Positions 17,495 through 26,684 of a stretch of DNA of 64,000 nt are shown in pieces (the first letter of the stretch is position 1; each line of letters starts with the position of its first letter). The position numbers were made by a program, and so were the translations under genes. The notes beneath the pieces were generated by a model. The model was not told where the DNA came from. It saw only the letters and a list, made by a program, of their open reading frames with translations, and did not search any database. Source of the DNA: Geobacter sp. AOG1 (GTDB lineage Bacteria > Desulfobacterota > Desulfuromonadia > Geobacterales > Geobacteraceae); assembly GCF_019972315.1 (NCBI RefSeq), contig NZ_BLIZ01000001.1, positions 1 to 64,000 of the forward strand. The letters are read 5' to 3'.

Positions 17495-18154
17495 GTGACG
17501 CGGCCGAGGCGGTACACCAACCTTTGCTATCAGTCAGGACTGTTCCTGCTGGCAGCGCTGGCAGTCGGCATAAGCTACCGGTACGTGGACGAATGGCTTG
17601 CCCGTGCCGTCATGGATTTCCTGCGAACCTGGCACCTTTCATCCCTCGGCACCAGGAAGATGCCCGACCTGCTGCTGCTCTTCGTCTGTAGTGCCACCAT
17701 CATCATGTGGATCGACTATTTCCTCCTGGAACGGAGCGGACGGGACGGGGGAAAGAGAAGGTTTCTGCTCCTCGCTGCCACCGCTACCCCCCTCGCCTAT
17801 ATTTTGAAGACAGTGCTCCAGGGAGTTTTCGGGCGGGGGCATACGCGGGACTGGCTCCACAACCACGGTTCCTCCGGTTTTACCTGGCTTCGCGGAGATG
17901 GCGGCTTCCCCTCCGGTCACATGCTGGTCTTCACTGCCTTCTTCGCCGCCGTCTGGTACTATTTCCCCCGCTACCGCGTTCTTTCCGCCCTTGCCGTTCT
18001 TCTCCTCGCGGTTGCCCTCATCGCCACCGACTATCATTTCCTCAGCGACCTGATTGCCGGGACCTACCTGGGAATGCTCGTCACCGCCATAACCGGCCGC
18101 GTGCTGGAGCGGTTCTTCGCCGCCGATCGCACGGACGCGGGAAAAAACCGATGA
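17495..18154 (+). CDS. PAP2-superfamily membrane phosphatase
   Basis: A 219-residue integral membrane protein with the three acid phosphatase motifs: a degenerate first motif (KTVLQGVFGRGHTR), the second PSGH (GGFPSGHMLVF) and the third TDYHFLSDLIAG with the catalytic His. The family removes phosphate from lipid phosphates such as undecaprenyl pyrophosphate or phosphatidic acid at the outer membrane leaflet face. The start is a GTG at 17495 with GGGGGAG four bases upstream. Substrate is not determined by sequence; folA follows after 37 bases. Confidence 0.87.
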   Translation: MTRPRRYTNLCYQSGLFLLAALAVGISYRYVDEWLARAVMDFLRTWHLSSLGTRKMPDLLLLFVCSATIIMWIDYFLLERSGRDGGKRRFLLLAATATPLAYILKTVLQGVFGRGHTRDWLHNHGSSGFTWLRGDGGFPSGHMLVFTAFFAAVWYYFPRYRVLSALAVLLLAVALIATDYHFLSDLIAGTYLGMLVTAITGRVLERFFAADRTDAGKNR

Positions 18155-18191
18155 AGCGTCCCTCTTCGGAACGAACGGCAGGAGAAGTGCT

Positions 18192-18665
18192 ATGATCGTC
18201 TCCATCATAGCCGCCATGGCGGAAAACCGGGTCATCGGCAACAAGGGGGCTATCCCCTGGCACCTTCCGGCTGATCTCAGGCACTTCCGGGAACTCACCA
18301 CGGGGCACCCTGTCATCATGGGGCGAACGACCTTCGCATCCATCGGCCACCCCCTCCCCGACCGGCGCAACCTGGTGCTGAGCCGATCGCAGGGATTCCG
18401 GGCGGAGGGGATAGAAGTCCTGGCCAGCCTGGCAGAGGCTCTGGCCGCCTGCACCGGCGCGGATGAAGTCTTCATCTGCGGCGGCGAAGAGGTGTACCGG
18501 GCAGCCCTCCCTTTGGCAGCCCGGATCTACCTCACCGTCATCCACCAGGAATACGAAGGCGACCGTCTGTTCCCTCCCCTCCCGGACAATTTCCAGGAAG
18601 TGGGACGGACGGAAGATCCGGGCCCCCCCCCGCTCAGCTGGCTCGTGCTGGAACGCCGCCGGTAA
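18192..18665 (+). CDS. folA: Dihydrofolate reductase
   Basis: A 157-residue enzyme reducing dihydrofolate with NADPH. Family marks are the N-terminal IAAMAENRVIGNKGAIPWHLP loop, the HPVIMGRTTFASIG strand-turn with the NADPH-binding Arg-Thr, and FICGGEEVYRAALP. Length is normal (E. coli 159). A thymidylate synthase gene is not in the window. It closes the three-gene run from 17071 and ends at an 18-bp-stem terminator shared with the convergent gene. Confidence 0.93.
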   Translation: MIVSIIAAMAENRVIGNKGAIPWHLPADLRHFRELTTGHPVIMGRTTFASIGHPLPDRRNLVLSRSQGFRAEGIEVLASLAEALAACTGADEVFICGGEEVYRAALPLAARIYLTVIHQEYEGDRLFPPLPDNFQEVGRTEDPGPPPLSWLVLERRR

Positions 18666-18700
18666 GCGATTCCGCCGGGAACCGGCCGTCATAAAGCACC

Positions 18701-18747
18701 GCAACGACAAAAGCCCCGACCATTTATGGCGGGGCTTTTGTCGTTGC
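18701..18747. terminator. Bidirectional terminator, 18-bp perfect stem
   Basis: GCAACGACAAAAGCCCCG pairs with CGGGGCTTTTGTCGTTGC without mismatch around an 11-base loop, between the convergent folA and DUF4337 genes. Confidence 0.9.
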
Positions 18748-18767
18748 GGCCGGCAGGATGCTAAATT

Positions 18768-19304
18768 CTAGAAAAAGAGGAAAAACCCGTCGACGAAGTA
18801 GACGACCCCCACGACACCGATGGCGCAGCCGAGGAGCCAGACATACTTCTTCTTGATGAGGGCGGCGATGGAGGAGAGGAGTATGGCGATCTGGAGGAAG
18901 ATGACGGCGATGCCGAAGGCCTGGCCGTGCTTCTGGGCCTCGTCCCGTATGGATTCGAAGCGCTTGGCCTCCTTCTGGATCTGCCCCTTCTCCTCTTCGT
19001 ACTTGGTGATCTTCTTCCCGTAACCGTCGATCTTGCTCCGGTACTCCTCCGCGAGGCCGGCCGGCACCTTCGATCCGAACCCCTTCAACTCCAGCTCAAG
19101 CTTGTCTTTCTGCATCTCGTAGATATAGCTTTTGACACTTTTGGACTGGAAAAATGCCCACTGGTCCGACGCCTGGGACTGGCTCATCACCGAACGGGTG
19201 GAATAGCCCCCACCCTTGAAGGTGGAAAGGGTGGCACAGACCGCCAGGATAACCGTGGTGAGTGCGAGGTAGTTGAGCCAGGATTCTTTCTTTTCTTCCG
19301 CCAT
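18768..19304 (-). CDS. DUF4337 membrane protein
   Basis: A 178-residue protein with one N-terminal membrane helix (WLNYLALTTVILAVCATLSTF), a central coiled coil (about 55-125) and two C-terminal helices. The sequence after the first helix (KGGGYSTRSVMSQSQASDQWAFFQSKS) is the conserved core of DUF4337, whose function is unknown. GGAGG precedes the ATG at 19304, chosen over an upstream ATG at 19334. It is monocistronic. Confidence 0.87.
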   Translation of the reverse strand: MAEEKKESWLNYLALTTVILAVCATLSTFKGGGYSTRSVMSQSQASDQWAFFQSKSVKSYIYEMQKDKLELELKGFGSKVPAGLAEEYRSKIDGYGKKITKYEEEKGQIQKEAKRFESIRDEAQKHGQAFGIAVIFLQIAILLSSIAALIKKKYVWLLGCAIGVVGVVYFVDGFFLFF

Positions 19305-19614
19305 GGAGCCTCCGTACCTTGTGATCCAGTGCATGACACCGGCATACGTTTTTTACCATAAATCAGGCCGCCGGTAAATAGTTCCGTGCCACGCTCCCGA
19401 CGTGCATCACCAGGAATTGCATCAACTTCCTGTTTTTTGACCCAGGTCAAGGAACTGTTAATTAAACGATGTTTTAACTTGTTGCACCAAGAGATTGAGA
19501 TACACTTTTCACATCAACAGGCCATTAACAATCACCAACCTTTTATAACCGGCTTCGCACCAATGTCCCGACTCATCACGGCAAGATAAGGATGCAGTAC
19601 AGGAGGACCTACGA
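19305..19614. other. Regulatory region upstream of nar operon
   Basis: There is no gene. The region turns AT-rich after 19430 and contains the palindrome at 19437-19450; the last 20 bases hold the AGGAGG for the cytochrome gene. Both flanking genes read away from it. Confidence 0.7.
19437..19450. promoter_or_regulatory. Palindrome TTGACCCAGGTCAA upstream of nar operon
   Basis: Identical in all 14 bases to the site at 2425-2438. If a -10 lies at 19473-19478 (TTTAAC), the site is centred at -41.5, the class II activator position. A CRP/FNR-type regulator responding to nitrate, nitric oxide or redox state is the likely reader; this is inference. Confidence 0.6.
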
Positions 19615-20403
19615 ATGGGCACGCATCGCACACGTTTGCACTGTTTCATCCTTGTAGCGGTTTTTCTGGCCACCACTCTGTCGGCCTACGCCGACCCCGG
19701 CAAGGACCTCTTCGACAAGCAGTGCGCCTCCTGCCACACCATCGGCGGTGGCGACAGCGGAGGGCCGGACCTGAAGGGCATTGCCGGCACACGGCCGGAA
19801 GAGTGGCTCGTCAAGCTCATTACCGAGCCGGGCAAGCTGACGGCCGCCAAGGACCCGGTCCAGGCGGAGCTGATCAAGAAGTACGGCTTTGAGATGCCTG
19901 CACTCGGCATCAGCCGCGACGACGCGCTGAAAATCATCGCCTGGCTCAAGGGGGGGACCACCGCGGCAGGCACCCAACCCGCGACGGAAGCGGCGAAACC
20001 GGCGGAAACGGTTGTAACTCCGGAACTCACCGCACGGGGAAAGGCTCTGTTCACGGGGAAAAAGTCCTTTGCCAAGGGAGGAGCCCCCTGTGCCGCCTGT
20101 CATCCATTCAATGCGGCGGGGGTAGCCGGTGGCAACCTGGCGGTCGACCTCACCGACCTCTATGAAGGGATGGGTGAACAGGGAATGCGCGGCGTGCTGA
20201 AGAGCCTGAAATTCCCGATCATGAACAGTATCTACGCCAATCGACCGCTGACCGACGATGAAGTCACCGCCATCATCGGTTTCGTCAAGGATGCGGCTGC
20301 CCAGAAGACGGGAGGGGGCGCAGCGCTTTTCCCGGCGACGGGATTCGGCTTCTTTGCCTGTTTACTCGTGGTGGTGATTCTCTACAAGAGGAGGACCAGA
20401 TAA
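19615..20403 (+). CDS. Membrane-anchored diheme cytochrome c of nar operon
   Basis: A 262-residue exported protein: a signal peptide (about 1-26), two cytochrome c domains with CASCH (Cys37) and CAACH (Cys159), each followed by a plausible distal Met (FEMPALG; FPIMNS), and a C-terminal membrane helix (GFGFFACLLVVVILYKRR). Both domains face the periplasm. Diheme NarC-like cytochromes accompany narGHI in several bacteria, where they may accept electrons from, or help assemble, the reductase. AGGAGG at 19601-19606 sets the start. Its stop directly abuts narG, so it is the first gene of the nar operon. Confidence 0.88.
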   Translation: MGTHRTRLHCFILVAVFLATTLSAYADPGKDLFDKQCASCHTIGGGDSGGPDLKGIAGTRPEEWLVKLITEPGKLTAAKDPVQAELIKKYGFEMPALGISRDDALKIIAWLKGGTTAAGTQPATEAAKPAETVVTPELTARGKALFTGKKSFAKGGAPCAACHPFNAAGVAGGNLAVDLTDLYEGMGEQGMRGVLKSLKFPIMNSIYANRPLTDDEVTAIIGFVKDAAAQKTGGGAALFPATGFGFFACLLVVVILYKRRTR

Positions 20404-23400
20404 ATGTCCCGTGACAGGATAACAGACGACCGCTCCGGATCTGATCGCGACTGGGAGGAGTTCTACCGGAACCGCTGGCAGTACGACAAAGTGGTGCGGA
20501 GCACCCATGGGGTCAACTGCACGGGGAGTTGCAGCTGGATGGTGCACGTCAAGGACGGCATCGTCGGCTGGGAACTCCAGGCCAACGACTACCCCCAGTT
20601 CGACGGCAGCATCCCCAACCACGAGCCCCGCGGCTGTACCCGGGGAATCAGCTACTCCTGGTACCTTTACAGCCCCCTCCGGGTGAAATACCCCTACGTG
20701 CGCGGCGCCCTCATCGACCTCTGGCGGGAGGCGCGGAAACGCCATGACGACCCGGTGGATGCCTGGGCCAGCATCGTAGAAAATCCCGAATCACGGAAGG
20801 CCTACACGGGCAAGCGCGGCATGGGGGGATTCCGGCGCGGGGCGTGGGACGAGATAGTGGAACTGATCGCCGCCTCCACCATCCATACGGCGAAGAAATA
20901 CGGCCCTGACCGGGTCATCGGCTTCACCCCGATCCCGGCCATGTCCATGATCAGCTATGCGGCCGGTACCCGTTTCCTCCAGCTCTTCGGCGGCGTCTGC
21001 ATGAGTTTCTACGACTGGTACTGCGATCTCCCCCCCGCGTCGCCCCAGGTCTGGGGTGAGCAGACCGACGTCAACGAGTCGGCGGACTGGTACAACGCCT
21101 CCTACATCGTCCTCTGCGGCTCCAATGTCCCCATGACCCGGACCCCCGACTCCCATTTCCTCACCGAGGCCCGCTACCGCGGCGCCAAGGTAGTGGTCAT
21201 GTCCCCCGACTACAACATTGCGACCAAGTTCGCCGACAACTGGCTGCCGGTGGAGCAGGGACACGACGGCGCCTTCTGGATGGCGGTGAACCATGTCATC
21301 CTCAAGGAGTGCTATGCCGACCGGCAGGTCCCCTTCTTCCAGGAGTACGCCCGGAAGTACACCGATCTCCCCTTCCTCGTGAAACTCGTCGAAAAAGACG
21401 GTGCGCTGCAGCCGGGCGAATTCCTCCGGGCTGCAGAACTGGAACGGAGCGCGGGGCTCGAACATGCCGACTGGACCCTCTGCGTGGCGGACGGTGCGGG
21501 AGAGGTGAAAATCCCCAAGGGGAGCCTCGGTTCCCGCTGGAGCAAGGAGGAGGGAAACTGGAACCTGGACATGGCGGACATGGTCGACGGTTCCGACATC
21601 GACTGCCGGTTGAGTTTCCTGGGGGGCGAGACCCGCAAGGCCCGCTTCAGCTTCGAGGCAGACGGAGACGTGGTCCGGGAAATTCCGATCCAAAAAGTCA
21701 TGACCAAGAACGGCGAGATAACCGTCACCACCGTCTTCGACCTCCTCATGGCCCAGTTCGGTGTCTCCCGCGGCCTGGGGGGGGACTACCCGAAGGACTA
21801 CGACTCCGACAAGCCGTTCACCCCCAAGTGGCAGGAGAAGTACACCGGCATAGCCGCCGCCTCCCTGCTGAAAATCGCCCGCGAGTGGGCCGAAAACGGC
21901 GAAAAGAGCGGCGGCCGGAACATGATCATCGTCGGTGCCGGCATCAACCACTGGTACCACAACGACCTGATCTACCGGGCGGCCATCACCTCCCTGATCC
22001 TTACCGGCAGCGTCGGCCGCAACGGTGCAGGGCTTGCCCACTACGTGGGGCAGGAGAAGGTGGTGCCGCTGGCCCCCTGGACCTCCATCGCCATGGCCCA
22101 GGACTGGGTGAAGCCCTCCCGCCTCCAGAACACCCCGAGCTTCTGGTACATCCACTCGGATCAGTGGCGCTACGACCGGACCTTCGTCGATTACTTCAAG
22201 CCCGAGACCGGCGAAAACATGCCGCTCCATGCCGCCGACATGAACGCCAAGGCGGTCCGGCTCGGTTGGCTCCCCTTTGCCCCCCACTTCAACGACAGTA
22301 CCCTGCGGCTGGTGGAGGCAGCGAAGGCGGCGGGTGCCCAGACGGACGACGAGATCCGCGCCTGGCTCGTGGGACGCCTGAAGAGCGGCGATACCCGTTT
22401 TGCCATCGAGGACCCGGACGGAGAGGGAAACTCCCCCAAGGTCTGGTTCATCTGGCGGGCCAACGCCATCTCCGCCAGCGCCAAGGGACACGAGTTCTTC
22501 CTCAAGCACGTGATCGGTGCCCCCAACGCCAACTGCACCGCCAAGGAAGTGGCCAAGGGGCAGGTGAAGGATCTCGTTTGGCACGACAAGGCCCCCGAAG
22601 GAAAGATGGACCTGGTGGTGGACCTGAACTTCCGGATGGACACCTCGACCCTCTACTCGGACATCGTCCTCCCGGCGGCCACCTGGTACGAGAAGTCGGA
22701 CCTCAACACCACCGACATGCACTCCTTCGTCAACTGCATGGACGCCGCCGTGCCGCCATCCTGGGAATCTAAATCCGACTGGAAGACCTTCAGCCTCATC
22801 GCCAAGAAGGTGAGTGAGTTGTCGGCCAAGCACCTCCCCACCCCCATGAAGGACGTCATCGCCGCGCCGCTCCTCCACGACACGCCGGGGGAGATCGCCC
22901 AGCGCACGGTGAAGGACTGGAAGCTCGGCGAATGCGAGGCAATCCCCGGCAAGACCATGCCGAACCTGGCCATCGTGGAGCGCGACTACGTGAACCTCTA
23001 CAACCGTTTCGTGTCGGTCGGGCCGCAGATGGGGCATCTGAATGCCCACGGGGTCAGCTGGGAGGCTGACGACGTCCACGAGAAGCTCCTGCGGGAGATG
23101 CCGACCCGCAGCTGGAACGGGAAATCCTTCATCGACCTGGAAGATGAAAAGGTGGTTGCCGACGTCATTCTCTCCTTTGCGCCGGAAACCAACGGCGAGC
23201 TCGCTTGGCGCGCCTACCAGAACCTGGAGAAGCGGGTCGGCAAGCCCCTCTCCCAGATCGCCGCCGGCAGCCGCGACCTGCGCATCAGCTGGGAAGACAT
23301 CACCCAGAAGCCTCAACGGTATGTGAGTACCCCGGTCTGGAGCGGCCTGGTCAACAACGGCCGCCCCTACGCCCCCTACACCCTCAACGTGGAGCATGGG

Positions 23401-23979
23401 GTACCGTGGCGCACCCTCTCCGGCCGGCAGTCCCTCTACCTGGATCACCCCTACTACGGCGAGTTTCACGAGGGGCTCCCCACCTTCAAGCCGAAGCTCA
23501 ATCCGGCGCTGCTGGACGAGACCGAAGGAGAGACGGGGCTCGTGCTGAACTTCCTCACCCCCCACGGCAAGTGGAGCATCCATTCCACCTACAGCGACAA
23601 CCTCCGGATGCTGACCCTCTCCCGGGCCGGCCAGGTAGTCTGGCTCAACCACGAGGACGCGGCGGGCGCCGGCATCGAGGACAACGAGGCGATCGAGGTC
23701 TATAACTTCAACGGTGTCGTCGTCTGCCGGGCCATTGTCTCGGCGCGCATCCCGAAAGGGACGGCGTTCATGTACCACGCGCCGGAGCGGACCCTCAACA
23801 TCGGCAAATCCAACAGGACCGGCAAGCGGGGGGGCGTCCATAACAGCCTGTCACGCATCCGCCTGAAACCGACCCTCATGCTCGGCGGCTACGCCCAGTT
23901 CAGCTACTACTTCAACTACTGGGGACCGACCGGAGTGAACCGGGACTGCTACGTGGTGGTCAGAAAGCTGAGGGGGTGA
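20404..23979 (+). CDS. narG: Respiratory nitrate reductase alpha subunit
   Basis: A 1191-residue molybdoenzyme that reduces nitrate to nitrite at a bis-MGD cofactor. The FS0 cluster ligands His35, Cys39, Cys43 and Cys78 have exactly the spacing of E. coli NarG His50/Cys54/Cys58/Cys93. The Mo ligand Asp is in YDWYCDLPPASPQ (Asp208). There is no twin-arginine signal, so the active site should face the cytoplasm. The start at 20404 directly follows the cytochrome stop, and its SD lies in that gene's last codons (AGGAGG). narH follows after 4 bases. Confidence 0.97.
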   Translation: MSRDRITDDRSGSDRDWEEFYRNRWQYDKVVRSTHGVNCTGSCSWMVHVKDGIVGWELQANDYPQFDGSIPNHEPRGCTRGISYSWYLYSPLRVKYPYVRGALIDLWREARKRHDDPVDAWASIVENPESRKAYTGKRGMGGFRRGAWDEIVELIAASTIHTAKKYGPDRVIGFTPIPAMSMISYAAGTRFLQLFGGVCMSFYDWYCDLPPASPQVWGEQTDVNESADWYNASYIVLCGSNVPMTRTPDSHFLTEARYRGAKVVVMSPDYNIATKFADNWLPVEQGHDGAFWMAVNHVILKECYADRQVPFFQEYARKYTDLPFLVKLVEKDGALQPGEFLRAAELERSAGLEHADWTLCVADGAGEVKIPKGSLGSRWSKEEGNWNLDMADMVDGSDIDCRLSFLGGETRKARFSFEADGDVVREIPIQKVMTKNGEITVTTVFDLLMAQFGVSRGLGGDYPKDYDSDKPFTPKWQEKYTGIAAASLLKIAREWAENGEKSGGRNMIIVGAGINHWYHNDLIYRAAITSLILTGSVGRNGAGLAHYVGQEKVVPLAPWTSIAMAQDWVKPSRLQNTPSFWYIHSDQWRYDRTFVDYFKPETGENMPLHAADMNAKAVRLGWLPFAPHFNDSTLRLVEAAKAAGAQTDDEIRAWLVGRLKSGDTRFAIEDPDGEGNSPKVWFIWRANAISASAKGHEFFLKHVIGAPNANCTAKEVAKGQVKDLVWHDKAPEGKMDLVVDLNFRMDTSTLYSDIVLPAATWYEKSDLNTTDMHSFVNCMDAAVPPSWESKSDWKTFSLIAKKVSELSAKHLPTPMKDVIAAPLLHDTPGEIAQRTVKDWKLGECEAIPGKTMPNLAIVERDYVNLYNRFVSVGPQMGHLNAHGVSWEADDVHEKLLREMPTRSWNGKSFIDLEDEKVVADVILSFAPETNGELAWRAYQNLEKRVGKPLSQIAAGSRDLRISWEDITQKPQRYVSTPVWSGLVNNGRPYAPYTLNVEHGVPWRTLSGRQSLYLDHPYYGEFHEGLPTFKPKLNPALLDETEGETGLVLNFLTPHGKWSIHSTYSDNLRMLTLSRAGQVVWLNHEDAAGAGIEDNEAIEVYNFNGVVVCRAIVSARIPKGTAFMYHAPERTLNIGKSNRTGKRGGVHNSLSRIRLKPTLMLGGYAQFSYYFNYWGPTGVNRDCYVVVRKLRG

Positions 23980-23983
23980 GACG

Positions 23984-25435
23984 ATGGACGTGAGAGCACA
24001 ACTGGTGATGGTATTCAATCTGGATAAATGCATCGGCTGCCACGCCTGCAGCATCTCCTGCAAGAACATCTGGACCGACCGCAAGGGTGCCGAATACATG
24101 TGGTGGAACAATGTGGAAACCAAGCCCGGTATCGGTTACCCGAAGAAGTGGGAAGACCAGAAGATCTTCAAGGGTGGCTGGGTCGCTGACGGGAGGAACC
24201 TGCGGCTCAGGGCCATGGGAAAGGGGGGAACTCTCCTCTCCATGTTCTTCCAGCCCAACATGCCCAAACTGGAAGACTACTACGAGCCGTTCGATTTCGA
24301 CTACAGCAATCTCTACGGGGCAAAGGAGGGAAACGACCAACCGGTGGCGGAGGTCTTCTCCCAGATCTCCGGCGAGAAGATGGCGGAGATCAAGGGGGGA
24401 CCCAACTGGGACGACGACCTCTCCGGCTCACAGCTCTATGCGGCGGAGGACATCAACCTCGACGACAAGAAGATCATCGAGGAATACGGCACGATGTTCA
24501 TGCAGTACCTCCCCCGGATCTGCAACCACTGCCTCAACCCGGCCTGCGTCGCCTCCTGCCCTTCCCGCGCCATCTACAAGCGCGGCGAGGACGGCGTAGT
24601 CCTGGTGGACCAGAACGTCTGCAAAGGGTGGCGGTTCTGCACCAGTGCCTGTCCCTACAAGAAGGTCTACTTCAACTGGAACAGCGGCAAGGCGGAAAAA
24701 TGCATCTTCTGTTTCCCCCGCACCGAGACGGGTCAGTGCAACGCCTGCGCCCACAGTTGCGTCGGCCGGATCCGTTACGTGGGCGTTCTCCTCTATGACG
24801 CCGAGAAGGTGGAGCAGGCGCTGCTCAAGCCCGACGACCAGCTCGTGGAGGCTCACCGCGCCGTGATTCTCGACCCGCGGGATGAGTCAGTCCGCGCTGC
24901 CGCCAGGAAAAACGGCGTCTCCGAACAGTGGCTGGAGGCAGCAGATAAATCACCCGTGTATGCCCTGGTCAAGGAATTCGGTCTGGCCCTCCCCCTCCAC
25001 CCCGAGTTCCGGACCATGCCCATGGCCTACTACATCCCGTCCCTCTCGCCGGTCCTCTCGACCCTCGACGATACCCACGAACTGGCGGAGCACGGCACCT
25101 TCCCGGCATTGGAAAAGCTGCGGGCTCCCATCGGCTACCTGGCGAACCTCCTGGCCGGGGGCAATCGGGAGGTAGTGACGTCGGTGCTGGCAAAACTCAT
25201 CGCCCTGCGTGGATATATGCGCGACAAGAACCTCAATCAGCCCGCCGATGAATCTATCCTCACAAGCGCAGGGCTGGACGAGGCTGCGGCCGACCGTCTC
25301 TACCGCCTCTTTACCATCGGGGGCTACCATGAGCGGAACATTATCCCGCCCCAGCAGCGGGAAGAGCAGGAACCCCACACCCGCAAGGGAGCCAGCGGCT
25401 TCGGGATTCTGAAGAAGCCCGGGAGGGGGAAATGA
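23984..25435 (+). CDS. narH: Nitrate reductase beta subunit
   Basis: A 483-residue iron-sulfur subunit carrying electrons from NarI to NarG. Four cysteine groups are visible: CIGCHACSISC near the N-terminus, CNHCLNPACVASC, CKGWRFCTSACP (the Trp marks the [3Fe-4S] cluster) with CIFC, and CNACAHSCVGRIRYVG. Length and order match E. coli NarH. It overlaps narJ by an ATGA junction at 25432, indicating translational coupling. Confidence 0.97.
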   Translation: MDVRAQLVMVFNLDKCIGCHACSISCKNIWTDRKGAEYMWWNNVETKPGIGYPKKWEDQKIFKGGWVADGRNLRLRAMGKGGTLLSMFFQPNMPKLEDYYEPFDFDYSNLYGAKEGNDQPVAEVFSQISGEKMAEIKGGPNWDDDLSGSQLYAAEDINLDDKKIIEEYGTMFMQYLPRICNHCLNPACVASCPSRAIYKRGEDGVVLVDQNVCKGWRFCTSACPYKKVYFNWNSGKAEKCIFCFPRTETGQCNACAHSCVGRIRYVGVLLYDAEKVEQALLKPDDQLVEAHRAVILDPRDESVRAAARKNGVSEQWLEAADKSPVYALVKEFGLALPLHPEFRTMPMAYYIPSLSPVLSTLDDTHELAEHGTFPALEKLRAPIGYLANLLAGGNREVVTSVLAKLIALRGYMRDKNLNQPADESILTSAGLDEAAADRLYRLFTIGGYHERNIIPPQQREEQEPHTRKGASGFGILKKPGRGK

Positions 25436-25986
25436 CCATCGCCGAGAGTTATGCATCCCTCGCCCGGATGCTCGAATATCCGGAGAAGAAAGAAACGGTC
25501 CTGGCGGCCAGCGCCGGTATCGGCAGTTTCCTGCAGGAACACGACATGGAGGGTGCACTTGCCCCCTTCGCCGAATTCGTTGCGACCTCGACCCTGGCTG
25601 AACTCCAGGAGGATTACGTCGCCACCTTCGATTTCAACCCGGCGGTCGCCCCCTACCTGGGACACCATCTCCATGGCGATAACCAGAAAAAGGGAGCCTA
25701 CCTGATCAGGCTCAAGCAGGAGTTCGGCCGCTACGGCTACACTCCCGCCGGCAACGAACTACCCGACCACCTTCCATTGGTGCTCGGCTTCCTCGCCCAC
25801 CTGGCGGAACAGAACAACGACAGCGAACGCCGCTCGTTCATCGCTGACTGCGTCTTGACGGGCATCGAAAAACTGGCCGCGGGGTTCGCCGGCAGGCCCC
25901 ACTCTCCCTGGAAGTCGGCGGTCGAAGCGGCACGACTCCTGTGCGCCGCTGACAGCGCACCCCACGAGGAGGTACAACCATGCTGA
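25432..25986 (+). CDS. narJ: Nitrate reductase chaperone
   Basis: A 184-residue all-helical protein of the TorD/NarJ family. It binds the NarG N-terminus and guides molybdenum cofactor and FS0 insertion in the cytoplasm. Conserved features are the N-terminal ASLARMLEYPE, the YVATFDFNPAVAPYLGHHLHGDNQKKG segment and NELPDHLPLVLGFLA. It overlaps narH upstream by 4 bases and narI downstream by 7 bases. Confidence 0.93.
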   Translation: MTIAESYASLARMLEYPEKKETVLAASAGIGSFLQEHDMEGALAPFAEFVATSTLAELQEDYVATFDFNPAVAPYLGHHLHGDNQKKGAYLIRLKQEFGRYGYTPAGNELPDHLPLVLGFLAHLAEQNNDSERRSFIADCVLTGIEKLAAGFAGRPHSPWKSAVEAARLLCAADSAPHEEVQPC

Positions 25987-26660
25987 ACACCTTCATTTTC
26001 ATCGTTCTCCCCTATGTGGCGCTGGCGCTCCTTATCTTCGTGACCCCTTACCGCTACATGACGAACCGGCTCACCTGGTCGGCCTATTCCACCCAGTTTC
26101 TGGAGAGGAAGACCCTGTTCTGGGGGATAAATCCCTGGCATTACGGCATCATCCCGGTACTGGCGGGCCATCTTGCCGGCATCATCGCCCCCGGCACCAT
26201 GAAGTCATTCCTCGCCAATCGGGATACCCTGGTCCTTCTCGAGAGCGTCGGGCTCGGACTCGGTCTCTTCGCCCTGTTCGGCTGCCTGGTGCTCCTGCCG
26301 CGCCGCATCAACTCCCCGATCCTGAAACGGGTAACGTTCGCCTCCGACTATATCCTCCTCATCCTGCTGGCGCTACAGGCGGCAAGCGGCGTGTATATCG
26401 CCACGTTCATGCGGTGGGGCTCCCAGTGGTACCTCCACACGGCGGTTCCCTACCTCTGGTCGCTGGCGGCCCTGAACCCCCGAGTCGACTACATGGCCGA
26501 TTTCCCGTTGATACTCAAGCTGCACGCGGCCGGGGCGTTCCTGATCGTGGCGCTTCTGCCGTTTACCAAGCTGGTCCACCTCCTTTTCCTGCCGATCGGC
26601 TTTCTCAAGGATCCGCCCCTTCTCTACCGCTGGCGGTCACCGGTTGTGAAAGGCGAGTAA
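25980..26660 (+). CDS. narI: Nitrate reductase gamma subunit, cytochrome b
   Basis: A 226-residue, five-helix membrane protein that oxidises quinol and passes electrons to NarH through two b hemes. The four His ligands are seen with the E. coli spacings: WHYG and GHLAG 10 residues apart in the N-terminal half, and LKLHAAG and LVHLLF 18 apart near the C-terminus. An SD (GAGGAGGT) lies inside the end of narJ. Confidence 0.95.
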   Translation: MLNTFIFIVLPYVALALLIFVTPYRYMTNRLTWSAYSTQFLERKTLFWGINPWHYGIIPVLAGHLAGIIAPGTMKSFLANRDTLVLLESVGLGLGLFALFGCLVLLPRRINSPILKRVTFASDYILLILLALQAASGVYIATFMRWGSQWYLHTAVPYLWSLAALNPRVDYMADFPLILKLHAAGAFLIVALLPFTKLVHLLFLPIGFLKDPPLLYRWRSPVVKGE

Positions 26661-26684
26661 CTACAAAGCATTAAGGAGGTAATG

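Noticed and set aside
20791-23841. Open frame of 1016 codons on the minus strand
   Set aside because: It is the antisense shadow of narG in GC-rich DNA; the translation shows no family, no ribosome site and runs opposite to an unmistakable gene.
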